Part shown: positions 9,596 through 17,664 of the stretch, piece after piece | Layout of the letters: every line of letters starts with the position of its first letter | Position numbering within the stretch: position 1 is the first letter of the stretch | Source of the DNA: Bradyrhizobium zhanjiangense | Lineage (GTDB): Bacteria; Pseudomonadota; Alphaproteobacteria; Rhizobiales; Xanthobacteraceae | Direction: 5' to 3' | Assembly (NCBI RefSeq): GCF_004114935.1 | Contig: NZ_CP022221.1 | Coordinates: forward strand, 2,997,001 to 3,061,000 | DNA length: 64,000 nt | The notes under the pieces: generated by a model | Told to the model about the DNA's origin: nothing | Databases searched by the model: none | The model's input: only the letters and a program-made list of their open reading frames with translations | Program-made: the position numbers and the translations under genes

Positions 9596-9904
9596 TCAGT
9601 CCGTCGGCTGCGGCCCGTCGTAGCCTTCGATTACGATGACGTCGATGTCTACGGCGTCCGCGCGCAATGCCTTCGCCTGGGCATATTCGGGCGACCGGTA
9701 GCAGGCGAGCGCGGTCGCATAGTCCTTGAACTCAAGCACTATGTTGCGGCCGCGCGCCTTGCCTTCCACCGCCTCGAATGTGCCGCCGCGCACCAGAAAT
9801 TTCGCGCCGTATTTGCGAAGCACCTCCTGGAGGGCGACGCCGTAGGCCTGGTACCCTTCCGGCTTAATGACATCGACGCGCCCAACCCAATATCCCTTCG
9901 GCAT
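9596..9904 (-). CDS. DUF1330 family protein
   Basis: 102 residues starting MPKGYWVGRVDV, a complete DUF1330 domain (ferredoxin-like alpha/beta barrel of the dimeric ABM type). The core runs through RGGTFEAVEGKARGR, IVLEFKDYATALACYRSPEY and DVIVIEGYDG. AAGGAGG lies 5 nt upstream of the ATG. Members are small cytoplasmic proteins of unknown activity. It sits directly beyond the ISL3 relic on the same strand. Confidence 0.9.
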   Translation of the reverse strand: MPKGYWVGRVDVIKPEGYQAYGVALQEVLRKYGAKFLVRGGTFEAVEGKARGRNIVLEFKDYATALACYRSPEYAQAKALRADAVDIDVIVIEGYDGPQPTD

Positions 9905-10018
9905 GTTGTCCTCCTTACGTGTGAACGAGACTGAGGGCGGGATTTTTCTCAGTGACCGTCAATCTCGCGCATAAGCAGGTAGCGCCGCAGCACTGACGCC
10001 GCCCGCCTGTTCCGAGAC

Positions 10019-10201
10019 TTAGGTCGTTTGCTTGCCGGGCTGGCCGTCGATGATCGGCGAGTAGGCCGCCGCCTGCCGCATGACAGCGTGAAGGTACCTC
10101 ATCTCGTCGTCGGTCACGCGCCGGTTGAAGTAGAAGCAAAGCATCTTCTCATTTTCCGCATCGCGGCCGGCGGCGGGGCAGCGCAGCGGCTCCAGTTTCA
10201 C
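10019..10201 (-). CDS. Small hypothetical protein
   Basis: Up to 60 residues; the second ATG (10144, MLCFYFNRRVTDDEMRY) may be the true start. Mixed charged and hydrophobic residues, no signal, no motif. It lies 75 bp after another small minus-strand gene and could be co-transcribed with it. Not recognised. Confidence 0.4.
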   Translation of the reverse strand: MKLEPLRCPAAGRDAENEKMLCFYFNRRVTDDEMRYLHAVMRQAAAYSPIIDGQPGKQTT

Positions 10202-10276
10202 GCCGCTGACATGCCGCAGTGCGGGCCGCGAGTGCGGTGTTTCGGTCTTGGGGTGTCTGGCACGGGACGGGCTCTC

Positions 10277-10519
10277 TCAACGGGTGGGCGAGGCGACTGG
10301 CGGGGTTTTGGGCAGGCGGCAGGCGCGCTTCTCCGCATCCACAGCGATCGCTGAGAGCGTTTCGTTCTGATCAATGAGCAGAGAGATCGCCTTCGCCGAC
10401 CAGTCCTCGTAGGTCAGCGTGTCGGAGTTCCACAAGAAGACAAGCGCGCGGGCGACCGCGTTATGGCGCGATAGTTCCTGCAGTTTGCGATAAAGCTCGG
10501 CGCTCATTTGCTCGGGCAT
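10277..10519 (-). CDS. Small helical hypothetical protein (80 aa)
   Basis: MPEQMSAELYRKLQELSRHN and on, with a helical centre (AVARALVFLWNSDTLTYEDW) and a C-terminal half with regular Ala/Leu/Asp spacing. The ATG at 10519 is preceded by GAGAAGATC. Composition is convincing, family unknown. The frame is open much further upstream, but that part looks non-coding. Confidence 0.6.
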   Translation of the reverse strand: MPEQMSAELYRKLQELSRHNAVARALVFLWNSDTLTYEDWSAKAISLLIDQNETLSAIAVDAEKRACRLPKTPPVASPTR

Positions 10520-11286
10520 GATCTTCTCATCGTCGAGGCCGTGTCGGTGGTTATCAGTCGACGCTAAGCTCGAGCACGAATGCCTCGAGCCTGTTGCCGC
10601 CATCGCGCCAGTGGTTCCGATCTTTCGTGATGTCGCGCTCGGCCCGCTCGGCGACCGACACGCGCCCACGGAGGGGCTTTTAACATCGCAACAAGTGCGA
10701 TAATCGGCGCCGATGGGCCACCTTATGCCGTCTTTCTGCTTAATCAGCCGAGGGTTAACAAACGCAGGCGCGAGCAGAGCGGAGGCGACTGCGACATAAC
10801 CTCTAGAGAGATCCGATAATGCAGCTGTCCGGCGAGCGGCGGCAAAAGTTAGCGCCATCGCCGACCAGAAGGTCTTTAGCACCGTCGCGAATCTGGCGGA
10901 CCCCGAATGTGCGCTTTCCGGCGAAATGATCCGCAACTAAGACGAAAAACGGCACGCTTTCTATGCGATCCTGCGTCTCGATCCCCTCCGGGATCAAGCG
11001 GCTGCGAGGTCCGGTTGGATTCGCCTCCATTGCCGGGCCTCGCTTCCGCCCAGTAGCGGAAGCGCTAGATCTCTGGCTGTTCAGCCGGCGCCAGGCCTCA
11101 TTGTCGGCGTCTATGTGCGAGACCGCCAACCGTCCAACCGATTTGGAAGCTGGCGCGGGGCTTCCTCGAGCATATCGGCTAAATCGCGCCATTGCTCGCC
11201 CGGAGCAGTCACCGCAGAACGTATGGCGCCGCAACAGCGAGGCGGCTACAAGCGGCACATCACGAACCGACGCGCACAACGGGAAC
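10520..11286. other. Gap with no supported gene
   Basis: Only overlapping ORFs of random character on both strands. No repeat or RNA structure stands out. The right end leads into the remnant of a zinc-ribbon membrane protein. Confidence 0.4.
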
Positions 11287-11643
11287 TGATCGAGTGCTAC
11301 GATTGCGGCGGTAGTATCTCGTTCTCAGCCATTGCCTGTCCGCACTGCGGATCGCGTGAGCCAGCCGGGCCTTATACGCAAAGCTCAAGAGAGCAGCGCT
11401 TACACCGGATCGAAAAGAAAAATATCAGACCCTGATCGGTATGGCGGCTCTCTGCTCAGGTATCGGCGTCTTGTACGGCGCGGTGATGGCCGGCGCACTC
11501 AGCGCCTTCGGCTACGGCCGCTCGGCGCCATCATCGGCGTACCGGCGGGCTTCATCGTCAATGTCAGCCGGCGGGGTGACGCTCCGACTTCGTATAAGCG
11601 AGGGCTCGAAGCCGGTTTGTTACCACCGGAACAGAGGTTCTAA
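11287..11643 (+). pseudogene. Zinc-ribbon two-helix membrane protein, two frameshifts
   Basis: Three frames together spell one protein. Frame 1: a zinc ribbon, ECYDCGGSISFSAIACPHCG, with four Cys, then REPAGPYTQ and a basic stretch. Frame 2 (from about 11420): QTLIGMAALCSGIGVLYGAV and MAGALSAFGYG. Frame 3: LGAIIGVPAGFIVNVSR, ending at 11643. Intact relatives have a CxxC...CxxC ribbon followed by two membrane helices. Breaks near 11418 and 11520 destroy it. Confidence 0.65.
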
Positions 11644-11752
11644 AAAGTGGGTAACTGAGGCGCGTTTTCTGCAATGATTTCAAGCCCGAATTTGGGCGCT
11701 AGCGATCCCGGCAGGATTGGCCGTTTCCAATGACTTCAGTAGCTTAGCGGCA

Positions 11753-11810
11753 AGGTTAGGCAATTTTATTGCCATTGTTTCCCGTAGAAAATCTGGCGAT
11801 TGCCTAACCT
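11753..11810. repeat. 12-bp inverted repeat, 34-bp spacer
   Basis: AGGTTAGGCAAT at 11753-11764 is perfectly complementary to ATTGCCTAACCT at 11799-11810. It is not followed by a T-run, so not a typical terminator. It lies in a 340-bp gap that otherwise holds nothing I can support. Confidence 0.6.
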
Positions 11811-11985
11811 AAGCGCCGGCCAACGGGGCGGTCAGTTCGACCCAACACAACCGTACGTACAACCAGATAAATCGCCTTTAGGTTGCCGAATAGAACAAAT
11901 ATGGGCCGTTCTCTAGGGGCGGCATTTTAGTGTCCGGCCCCGCTAGCCTCACTATTGGTGAGCAAACCAATTTGGAGGTGAGGTG

Positions 11986-12120
11986 ATGCAGGTTCGGTCT
12001 TCCACCACAAAGAGAAAGCCGCCGCAGCAGCAGTCTCCGAAGCCCAAGCCTCAGTGGGACGTCAGGCTTGAGCCGCATCCTATCTTAGGTGCGCCGTTCA
12101 TTGTTCCGGTCGTTTTTTGA
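11986..12120 (+). CDS. Small Pro/Gln-rich basic protein (44 aa)
   Basis: ATG at 11986 preceded by GGAGGTGAGGTG, a strong ribosome site. The N-terminus is basic and Pro/Gln-rich (TKRKPPQQQSPKPKPQW), the C-terminus hydrophobic (GAPFIVPVVF). No family recognised. The next gene begins 38 bp later on the same strand. Confidence 0.55.
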   Translation: MQVRSSTTKRKPPQQQSPKPKPQWDVRLEPHPILGAPFIVPVVF

Positions 12121-12157
12121 TAGGCCTGCTGCCTGCATAGCAATCACAAGGATTGAT

Positions 12158-12676
12158 ATGAGAATTATTGGACTACGCCCCGCAAGAACGGGTACGGCCG
12201 CTATTGTGCACGTCGATGTGGAGACGGCAGAGGGCATCAAGATTTACGGCGTGCGAGTATCGCGGGCCTCGGACGGTTCGTACCGCGCCTTTGGTCCTGA
12301 CAATGAGCGTGGCCGCACCTTTGCGTTCATCCACGACATCGCCAATAAGATTGCCATCCTTATGGCTACGGTCCCGGCGCCGACGAATGCGAGCCGCCGG
12401 AGGATGCTGAGCCATCCCTTGGCTCTCTCGACCGCGCCCTCGACCAAGTCCGCTGGGCGATGGGTGCCTGCGACGACGTCGAGCATGAGCACGATGGGCG
12501 CGAGCCCGAAGAGCGGGAAGACGATCCCGCCGAGAGCGGCATTGCCGATTGGGAAGGCCTGCTGGAGCAGGTCGGAATGCGGGACTGGACGCACACGACG
12601 ATGGGCTAAAGCGCTAGGGCCGCCGGTTCACGCTGGGCGAGGTAACTCAAACTCAACAGATGATCGGTATAGTTAA
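12158..12676 (+). pseudogene. Small hypothetical protein with foreign out-of-frame tail
   Basis: ATG at 12158 after AAGGATTGAT. Residues 1 to about 68 (MRIIGLRPARTGTAAIVHVD to FIHDIANKIAILMA) look like a normal small alpha/beta protein. Beyond about 12366 the same frame turns into Ser/Arg/Thr-rich nonsense because it reads a different gene out of frame (see 12355-12609). A deletion has probably joined two small genes. The N-terminal part may still be expressed. Confidence 0.55.
12355..12609 (+). pseudogene. Start-less acidic DAEPSLGSLD-type protein
   Basis: In the frame starting at 12355 the sequence reads HPYGYGPGADECEPPEDAEP, SLGSLDRALDQVRWAMG, then a very acidic stretch and IADWEGLLEQVGMRDW, ending at TAA 12609. 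I recognise the EPSLGSLD pattern from small acidic Bradyrhizobium proteins of unknown role. The frame has a stop just before 12355 and no start codon, so its front was lost when it was joined to the preceding gene. Confidence 0.55.
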
Positions 12677-12723
12677 GGCATCGCGGATTGGTGACGAGTA
12701 CCGCGGTACGCATGGGCATTGAG

Positions 12724-12754
12724 AACCCGCCGGCTCCCAGGTCGGCGGGTTTTT
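12724..12754 (+). terminator. Rho-independent terminator
   Basis: AACCCGCCG and CGGCGGGTT form a 9-bp GC-rich stem with a short loop, followed by a T-run on the plus strand. It would end transcription from the plus-strand genes before it and separates them from the convergent minus gene at 12762. Confidence 0.75.
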
Positions 12755-12761
12755 CAATGCA

Positions 12762-12974
12762 CTAGCCGTCCTGGCAGGCGATACCGAGGCTGTCGCAAGT
12801 GAGTGCAAACGATTCTTTTGATTTAGGATCTTCAAAACAGAACTTGGTGCCGATCTCCGCGCGGTTGGTCCACCAACCGACGTTAGCTTCTTTCGCGATG
12901 CGGGAAGCTTCGCCCCGTAACAGATCAAGTTGTTTCCCGGCAGCACGAACAATCAGGCAATTCTCCTTGGGCAT
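12762..12974 (-). CDS. Small hypothetical protein (70 aa)
   Basis: Starts MPKENCLIVRAAGKQLDLLR at 12974, with GGAG 7 nt upstream; the frame is open 15 codons further but without a ribosome site. The middle has ANVGWWTNRAEIGTKFCFED and the end a Cys pair (TCDSLGIAC). No signal peptide. Composition is convincing; family not recognised. Confidence 0.6.
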   Translation of the reverse strand: MPKENCLIVRAAGKQLDLLRGEASRIAKEANVGWWTNRAEIGTKFCFEDPKSKESFALTCDSLGIACQDG

Positions 12975-13233
12975 AAAACGTCTCCAATGGCGATTTGGAC
13001 TGCGAAAGTGTCGACACACAAAACGGAAAACTTGCGGCGGGAAACAAAGCTACTTGGTGATTTAAAGCAGCCACCTTAGCACAATAGCCGCGGTTAGGAG
13101 CCCGCCACGGATTTTACGAATCTGCTGAAGTTCCTGCGGGGAACAGTGCTGAGGCGTACAGACACCGCGATGAGCGATGAGTAGCCTCGTTTCGCTTGGC
13201 CCTTGCTAGCCCGAGAGCCTAGCTTCCTCCAGC

Positions 13234-13275
13234 GGCCCCGGCCTCACCCTCGAGCGCCCCCCGGCCGGGGCCGTC
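13234..13275. terminator. Strong GC hairpin, possible terminator
   Basis: GGCCCCGGCC (13234-13243) pairs with GGCCGGGGCC (13263-13272). Only a weak T-tract (GTCTTTGG) follows on the plus strand. It lies just beyond the end of the minus-strand gene at 13292 and may act for either direction. Confidence 0.4.
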
Positions 13276-13291
13276 TTTGGGGTCGTTGAAA

Positions 13292-13435
13292 TTAGGATGA
13301 AGGGGGCCGCCCGACTGAGGCAATTTTGCTTTTCAGGCGCTTACGCTCGCGCGCGGCCATGATCTCGAACAGGACGACTATTGATCCGACCAGCGAACCG
13401 CCGGCCGCCGTCATGATCAGAATCATCTTAGTCAT
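13292..13435 (-). CDS. Small membrane protein (47 aa)
   Basis: MTKMILIMTAAGGSLVGSIV continues as a hydrophobic segment to FEIMAA, then a strongly basic tail (RERKRLKSK). This is a typical single-pass protein with the tail in the cytoplasm. The ribosome site is weak. It follows the gene at 13467-13649 on the same strand by 31 bp, so both may be one transcript. Confidence 0.5.
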   Translation of the reverse strand: MTKMILIMTAAGGSLVGSIVVLFEIMAARERKRLKSKIASVGRPPSS

Positions 13436-13466
13436 GGCTCTGACGCTAACACCGAACCCGGGCAGT

Positions 13467-13649
13467 TCATCCATCGTCCGGCGGCTCGGGATGCCACCTT
13501 GGGGATTGGAAGTTGGAGCACTTTTTCCAAAGGGCGAGCCGTTGATACGACTCCTGTAGTTGCTCTCGGGCGCGTTCCGTCCCGGCTTTGACGCGCTCGA
13601 TCTTGGCAGTGACCAACCTGGCAACAAAATCCATCTCGTCGTCCGGCAT
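13467..13649 (-). CDS. Small coiled-coil-like protein (60 aa)
   Basis: MPDDEMDFVARLVTAKIERV and on, a long charged helix with regular hydrophobic spacing (ERAREQLQESYQRLALW), then a Pro-rich tail. AGAGG lies upstream of the ATG. No family recognised. Confidence 0.5.
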   Translation of the reverse strand: MPDDEMDFVARLVTAKIERVKAGTERAREQLQESYQRLALWKKCSNFQSPRWHPEPPDDG

Positions 13650-13800
13650 GACGACGCCTCTCGCTGCAAACCGACAGATTAATTTAGGTTAGTTCTTGCG
13701 GATCCGCCTCGCGCCTCGCCGTCTCAATCCACTTTTTGTCTTAGTGCAGAGGCGGTCGGCGGCGCGCATGATAGAGGCGTCTGCCTCGGGACTGGCCTGA

Positions 13801-13917
13801 GCAGCGGACCTCTCGGCCCACTGCTATTCGCCGGATCGCGTCGACGCGCTGGTGTGGGCGCTCACGGAGTTGAGCGGGCCGCAGAATATCATAACGCGAA
13901 CGCCGCTGCGGCTTTAG
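13801..13917 (+). pseudogene. Phage terminase large subunit, C-terminal scrap
   Basis: The frame ending at TAG 13915-13917 contains YSPDRVDALVWALTEL, the conserved end of the nuclease domain in many prophage terminase large subunits (S-P-D-R-x-D-A-L-V-W-A). A stop lies just upstream at about 13798 and no other terminase sequence is found, so only about 38 codons survive. Confidence 0.65.
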
Positions 13918-13920
13918 CTA

Positions 13921-14151
13921 CTACAGTGGCCGACGCGTAGCCGTCGCCTGACTTCGCGGAAGATCTACGACAGGAATCATCCCGCCGGGACTGCACTGGA
14001 AAGTGCTGTTCTTTGTGGCAGCCGCAAAATTCCCGTTGTCCGCGGACGAAGTCGACGTCGCTACAACAACACCGGTGCGCTCGTGATAATTCATGCTGGC
14101 ATCAGCGGTGGCAGGAAAGACAAGCGGAGAAATGTCCAAATCAAAGCTCAT
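13921..14151 (-). CDS. Small protein coupled to ClpP-like protease gene
   Basis: 76 residues starting MSFDLDISPLVFPATADASM, Ser/Thr/Ala-rich, without Cys pair or signal. Its ATG overlaps the stop of the preceding protease gene by 4 nt (ATGA), so translation is probably coupled. Coupling suggests a partner or substrate of the protease, but no family is recognised. Confidence 0.6.
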   Translation of the reverse strand: MSFDLDISPLVFPATADASMNYHERTGVVVATSTSSADNGNFAAATKNSTFQCSPGGMIPVVDLPRSQATATRRPL

Positions 14152-15149
14152 GATATTTTCCTCCAGCCTTCAAAGGTTCGCTGATCTGCGATCGATTCTT
14201 GCATCGCCCCGGTCGGGCCTGGAACCATCACTTTAGTCAAAGCTCCCTCGGAAAGATAGCCGTAGCAGCCGCCTTTTGTGCTCTCAACCAACCCGCGGAC
14301 GAGAGAGTAGTTCACGGTCGGATTTGCCCCAAGCATGACCTGCGGAGAATACGGCTCGATGAGCTTCAACTGTTCCGCGTAACTAAGATGAATCTTCCTT
14401 AACGTTTGGTAAAATTGCTGCGTGGGCTTCTCAATTTTTAGCCCGAGGCTCTCCGCCTCTCGCCGGTTCATTGTGTAATCATGGCTGCCGGAATCAGCAC
14501 AGAGAAAGTCGATAATCTTCTGCACCTTCTCGGGATCAGTTACTTGACCGGCCAGCAGCTTTTCCGCCAAAAACCGAATTTGCGCTCGTGATCGGAATAT
14601 CTCGCCGAGAACGAGTGGGTGAACCTTATTTGACAAGTCGATGATCAACTGCGCGAGCGCTGTTTGGTCTGTGATGTTAAGGTCATTCCGCGCTGCATCT
14701 AGGTAGCCCTTAACTGCCTCAACGCTAACCGGAACGCGCGCCAGCTGATTGCCATAAGGCACTTGCGGTCCCAGCGCATGGTTGATGCTTGGGTCGATAG
14801 GACCGAGGGCGGCCTGCTTTGTCATGACAATCTTGTGGGCCCCTAACGAAAGCAGCGTGCCGGCGCTCATTGCTTTCAACGGGATCAAGACCTCAAGCTC
14901 ATCGCAGAATGTCCTAATCAGATTCACAAGTCGCCAAGCCGCGGAGGTGTGGCCGCCGTTCGTGTGCAGCAAAAGCGAGATGCGCTTTGTCGGTCCGATG
15001 TGGTCCAGCAGATCAACAAATAAGTCTATGGAATCCGGTGCGATTTGAGTCTCGACGCCTGCGCGATCGCTTGTCACGAAGGTTATGACCTTTGTTTCAC
15101 GCTCGCGTTCGATCGTCGTATAGATCTTCTTTCGTGTTGCAAAATTCAT
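14148..15149 (-). CDS. ClpP/crotonase-fold serine protease of the SDH_sah type
   Basis: 333 residues. The N-terminal half matches the serine dehydrogenase proteinase-like fold: LLLHTNGGHTSAAWRLVNLI (oxyanion region), then LIPLKAMSAGTLLSLGAHKI with the probable nucleophile Ser in SAGT, and QAALGPIDPS. No signal peptide or membrane helix is obvious, so probably cytosolic. The C-terminal 150 residues are helical and family-specific. It is the first gene of a two-gene operon with the 76-residue protein. A proteolytic role is family knowledge; the target is unknown. Confidence 0.75.
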   Translation of the reverse strand: MNFATRKKIYTTIERERETKVITFVTSDRAGVETQIAPDSIDLFVDLLDHIGPTKRISLLLHTNGGHTSAAWRLVNLIRTFCDELEVLIPLKAMSAGTLLSLGAHKIVMTKQAALGPIDPSINHALGPQVPYGNQLARVPVSVEAVKGYLDAARNDLNITDQTALAQLIIDLSNKVHPLVLGEIFRSRAQIRFLAEKLLAGQVTDPEKVQKIIDFLCADSGSHDYTMNRREAESLGLKIEKPTQQFYQTLRKIHLSYAEQLKLIEPYSPQVMLGANPTVNYSLVRGLVESTKGGCYGYLSEGALTKVMVPGPTGAMQESIADQRTFEGWRKIS

Positions 15150-15372
15150 GAATCAAATATCCCCCCGTGCAGTTCTCCTTTCACGCAGCGGTTGCAGAGT
15201 CAATTAGGACCAAATGCTTGTCCGAAGCTTGTGCGGGGCTCAGTGATGTCGCGCCCCGTGTCGCGCCGAGTAGCCGGGAGTTGTAGGGAATCGTTGGAAA
15301 TATTGGGGAATTTTGCGCAACAGGCGCAACACGATTTGACGGCGTGCGAGCAAAATAAGTTATTGAAATCAT

Positions 15373-15440
15373 TGGCGATCTCGGCAGGACTCGAACCTGC
15401 AACCCGCGGAGTAGAAATCCGCTACTCGGCCAAGACGCCC
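15373..15440 (-). tRNA. Degenerate tRNA-like sequence, anticodon UCU
   Basis: On the minus strand there is a perfect anticodon arm (GCGGA, loop TTTCTAC, TCCGC), a five-base variable region, a perfect T arm (GCAGG, TTCGAGT, CCTGC) and a 3' end CGAGATC-G-CCA. Anticodon TCT would be Arg. The 5' side does not supply the matching acceptor strand and the D arm is too short (only GGCCGAG-like sequence remains), so a normal cloverleaf cannot form. Probably a tRNA relic or a 3' fragment left by integration. Confidence 0.45.
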
Positions 15441-15930
15441 CCCACCTCAGTCTAACCGCCGATTGACCACTGAAATCCCGTGAACAAACCGCGCAACAGG
15501 ACGTCAAACAGCGCAAACTCTGCTAAACCTGCGCCCGTCTCCGGGCCCTCTTCATTTGGAAACAACCGCCAACCTATTGAAATTGCTGAGGCGCAATTCT
15601 GTGCTTTTTCCAAACGCGCGTTGAAATCGTTGAATAAGCGTCCGATAAAGAGGGCGTCGCGCGACACCTCGGCCGTTGTGTAGTGAGGCCTGACTGGCTG
15701 TCGGCGAATGGCAAGCCCCGGACGCGGCGGCTTGTCCAATGATGGGCTGGACCGAAAATTCAAGTTCTCGATTAGCTGGCGGGGTGCGCACGACGTGTGC
15801 ACCGGGAAATCAAGAAAAATCCTGCGTCTCCAATCTGGGCAGGCCCGGAAGTGGGGCCGCATCCGCGGCGCGGCAGTTGGGTTGCCGTTCGGGCCGGCCT
15901 CTGTCGTAAGGTATCGGTTCCGGCCGGGTC
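15441..15930. other. Gap with conflicting ORFs
   Basis: About 490 bp. Both strands have open frames (plus 15480-15683; the minus frame through 15452-15700), both moderately protein-like, neither with a start signal or motif. I support no gene here. Confidence 0.35.
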
Positions 15931-16623
15931 CTATAGCATCGGCTCGAACTGGCAGTGCACGAGCATCTCGGAGACCGACGCATTGTTCGGCATCATGAGC
16001 GCAGTTTCCACCAGGCGTGCGATGTCGCCCGGCTGGCTCATCTCGTGGCGAGGAATCTCGTCCTCGTTCAGCGTCATGTCGGTGGCGACGTAGCCGGGGC
16101 AGATCACCGTCGCCCGGATACCCGCCGCGCGCCCCTCGCGGCGAATGCCGTGGGTAAGCGCGACCACGGCGAACTTGGTCATGGCGTAGCCGACATTGCT
16201 GCCCACGCGCTTGCCCGCAAGCGATCCCAGGTTGATGACCCGCCCATGGCCGCAGACGGCCAGATGAGGCAGGGTCGCCCTGACGAGGCGCAGAGGACCC
16301 TTGACGTTCACGCGCCACATTTCGTCCAGCTCGTTCTCGCCTTCGTCGGAGACGCGGACCTTCGGATTGACGCCGGCCGCATTGACGATGGCGTCGACGC
16401 CGCCCCACCGCGCGACCGTTGCATTGACCCAGGAGATCGGGCTCTTGGCGTCTTCGGCGTCATAGCGGTGCGTCATGAGCCTCTCGCTCTCGGCGAGACG
16501 GCTCGGGTCCCGAAGCCCCGCCGACACGCGGAAGCCCGACGTCAGCAGCCGGTCGACGGCGGCGCGCCCGATGCCGCGCGAAGCCCCGGAGACCATGACG
16601 ATCCGCTTGCCAACTTCCAACAT
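15931..16623 (-). CDS. Short-chain dehydrogenase/reductase
   Basis: 230 residues, classical SDR. Cofactor site SGASRGIG near residue 14, NAAG in the middle, catalytic Ser in NLGSLAGKR, and the Tyr-x3-Lys pair in GYAMTK. The short classical length suggests NAD(P)-dependent alcohol/ketone interconversion in the cytosol. It is divergent from the next SDR gene at 16861 across a 237-bp gap containing an ATA-N9-TAT site, so it may belong to the same regulon. It is not a close copy of the paired SDRs at 16861 and 29610. Confidence 0.88.
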   Translation of the reverse strand: MLEVGKRIVMVSGASRGIGRAAVDRLLTSGFRVSAGLRDPSRLAESERLMTHRYDAEDAKSPISWVNATVARWGGVDAIVNAAGVNPKVRVSDEGENELDEMWRVNVKGPLRLVRATLPHLAVCGHGRVINLGSLAGKRVGSNVGYAMTKFAVVALTHGIRREGRAAGIRATVICPGYVATDMTLNEDEIPRHEMSQPGDIARLVETALMMPNNASVSEMLVHCQFEPML

Positions 16624-16782
16624 CCTAGTCCGTCTCCTATGGGTGAGAAGAGCACCGCAAAATGTAAGGGGATACGCGCGAGGACGAGTAAGAGAAATTC
16701 ACTCTGCCTGCATCGGGTGTGCTTATGGCTCGCGTGCCCGACGAATTCGGCCGGCGATATTGGATGTCCTTATGAGGGCAGA

Positions 16783-16797
16783 ATAAATCCGCTATAT
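16783..16797. promoter_or_regulatory. ATA-N9-TAT (Nac-type) operator candidate
   Basis: ATAAATCCGCTATAT, an exact fit to ATA-N9-TAT, the consensus of Nac-type LysR regulators. It lies 64 bp before the start codon of the first gene of the plus-strand operon. A second exact match precedes the minus-strand operon at 30497. Confidence 0.5.
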
Positions 16798-16860
16798 ACG
16801 CGCGCCGATCTCCGCACGTAACTTTTCGCCGCTCTAGCTGACGGTAAGCGAGCGTTGCGG

Positions 16861-17664
16861 ATGGGATTTTCGGACTACCGAACGGCGGTGGTGACGGGTG
16901 CCTCCTCAGGCATTGGGGCTGCGACGGTTCGCCGCCTCCGCGCCGAGGGGCTCGACGTTCATGCATTGGCGCGCGATATTCGCTGGTTGACCAGCCTGTC
17001 AGCTGAGACCGGATGTCGCGCCTGTGCGGTCGATGTGAACGATCTCGACGCCTTGAAGCGCCTTGCAAGCTCGGCCGAATTCGATGTTCTCGTCAACAAT
17101 GCCGGCCAGTCGCGGCGCGGCACCATCCTGGATACCGCGCCTGACGATGTCGACACGCTGGTGGACGTCAATCTACGGGCGGTCCTGCATCTGACGCGGC
17201 TGATCGCACCCAGTATGGCGCGCCGCCGCCGCGGCCACGTGGTCAATGTCTCGTCGATCGCTGGCCACTATGCCTTCGGCGAGAACGCCACGACGTTCAA
17301 CTCATCCGTGGCCTATCACGCGACGAAGGCCGGCGTTCATTCGCTGTCGCAGCAATTGCGCGTCGATCTCTACGGCACCTGCGTTCGCGTCACCGAAGTT
17401 TCGCCCGGGCGCGTGGCGACGAGCATCTTCCAGAACCAGAACGCCGCCGACAATCCGGATGCCCGCTTCGTCGGCGGCTTCGAGACGCTCCAGTCCGAGG
17501 ACATCGCGGATGCCATTGCGTTCGCGGTCGGATCGCCGGCGCGGATGAACGTCGCGACGATCGAGATTTTACCAACATTCCAGATCGTCGGCGAACTGCG
17601 ATTTGCGAGCCGATCCGAGGCCGCACGTTTGAAAGACATGAGAAGTGGAGCTGACAATGCCTGA
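16861..17664 (+). CDS. Short-chain dehydrogenase, copy 1 of a mirrored pair
   Basis: About 267 residues, starting MGFSDYRTAVVTGASSGIG. Cofactor loop TGASSGIG, NNAG, catalytic Ser in NVSSIAGHYAF, and Tyr-Lys in VAYHATK. Closely similar over its whole length to the minus-strand SDR at 29610-30368 (same start MGFSDYRTA, same ETGCR, VLVNNAGQSRRG and SPARMNVA blocks), so the two are recent paralogues. It leads the plus-strand operon; its stop overlaps the aminotransferase start by 8 nt. An oxidoreductase step on an alcohol or ketone intermediate is likely. The TTG two codons before the ATG is not needed. Confidence 0.88.
   Translation: MGFSDYRTAVVTGASSGIGAATVRRLRAEGLDVHALARDIRWLTSLSAETGCRACAVDVNDLDALKRLASSAEFDVLVNNAGQSRRGTILDTAPDDVDTLVDVNLRAVLHLTRLIAPSMARRRRGHVVNVSSIAGHYAFGENATTFNSSVAYHATKAGVHSLSQQLRVDLYGTCVRVTEVSPGRVATSIFQNQNAADNPDARFVGGFETLQSEDIADAIAFAVGSPARMNVATIEILPTFQIVGELRFASRSEAARLKDMRSGADNA

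Noticed and set aside
15452..16408. 318-codon minus-strand ORF
   Set aside because: Mostly an out-of-frame reading of the SDR gene at 15931; its tail has no start or motif.
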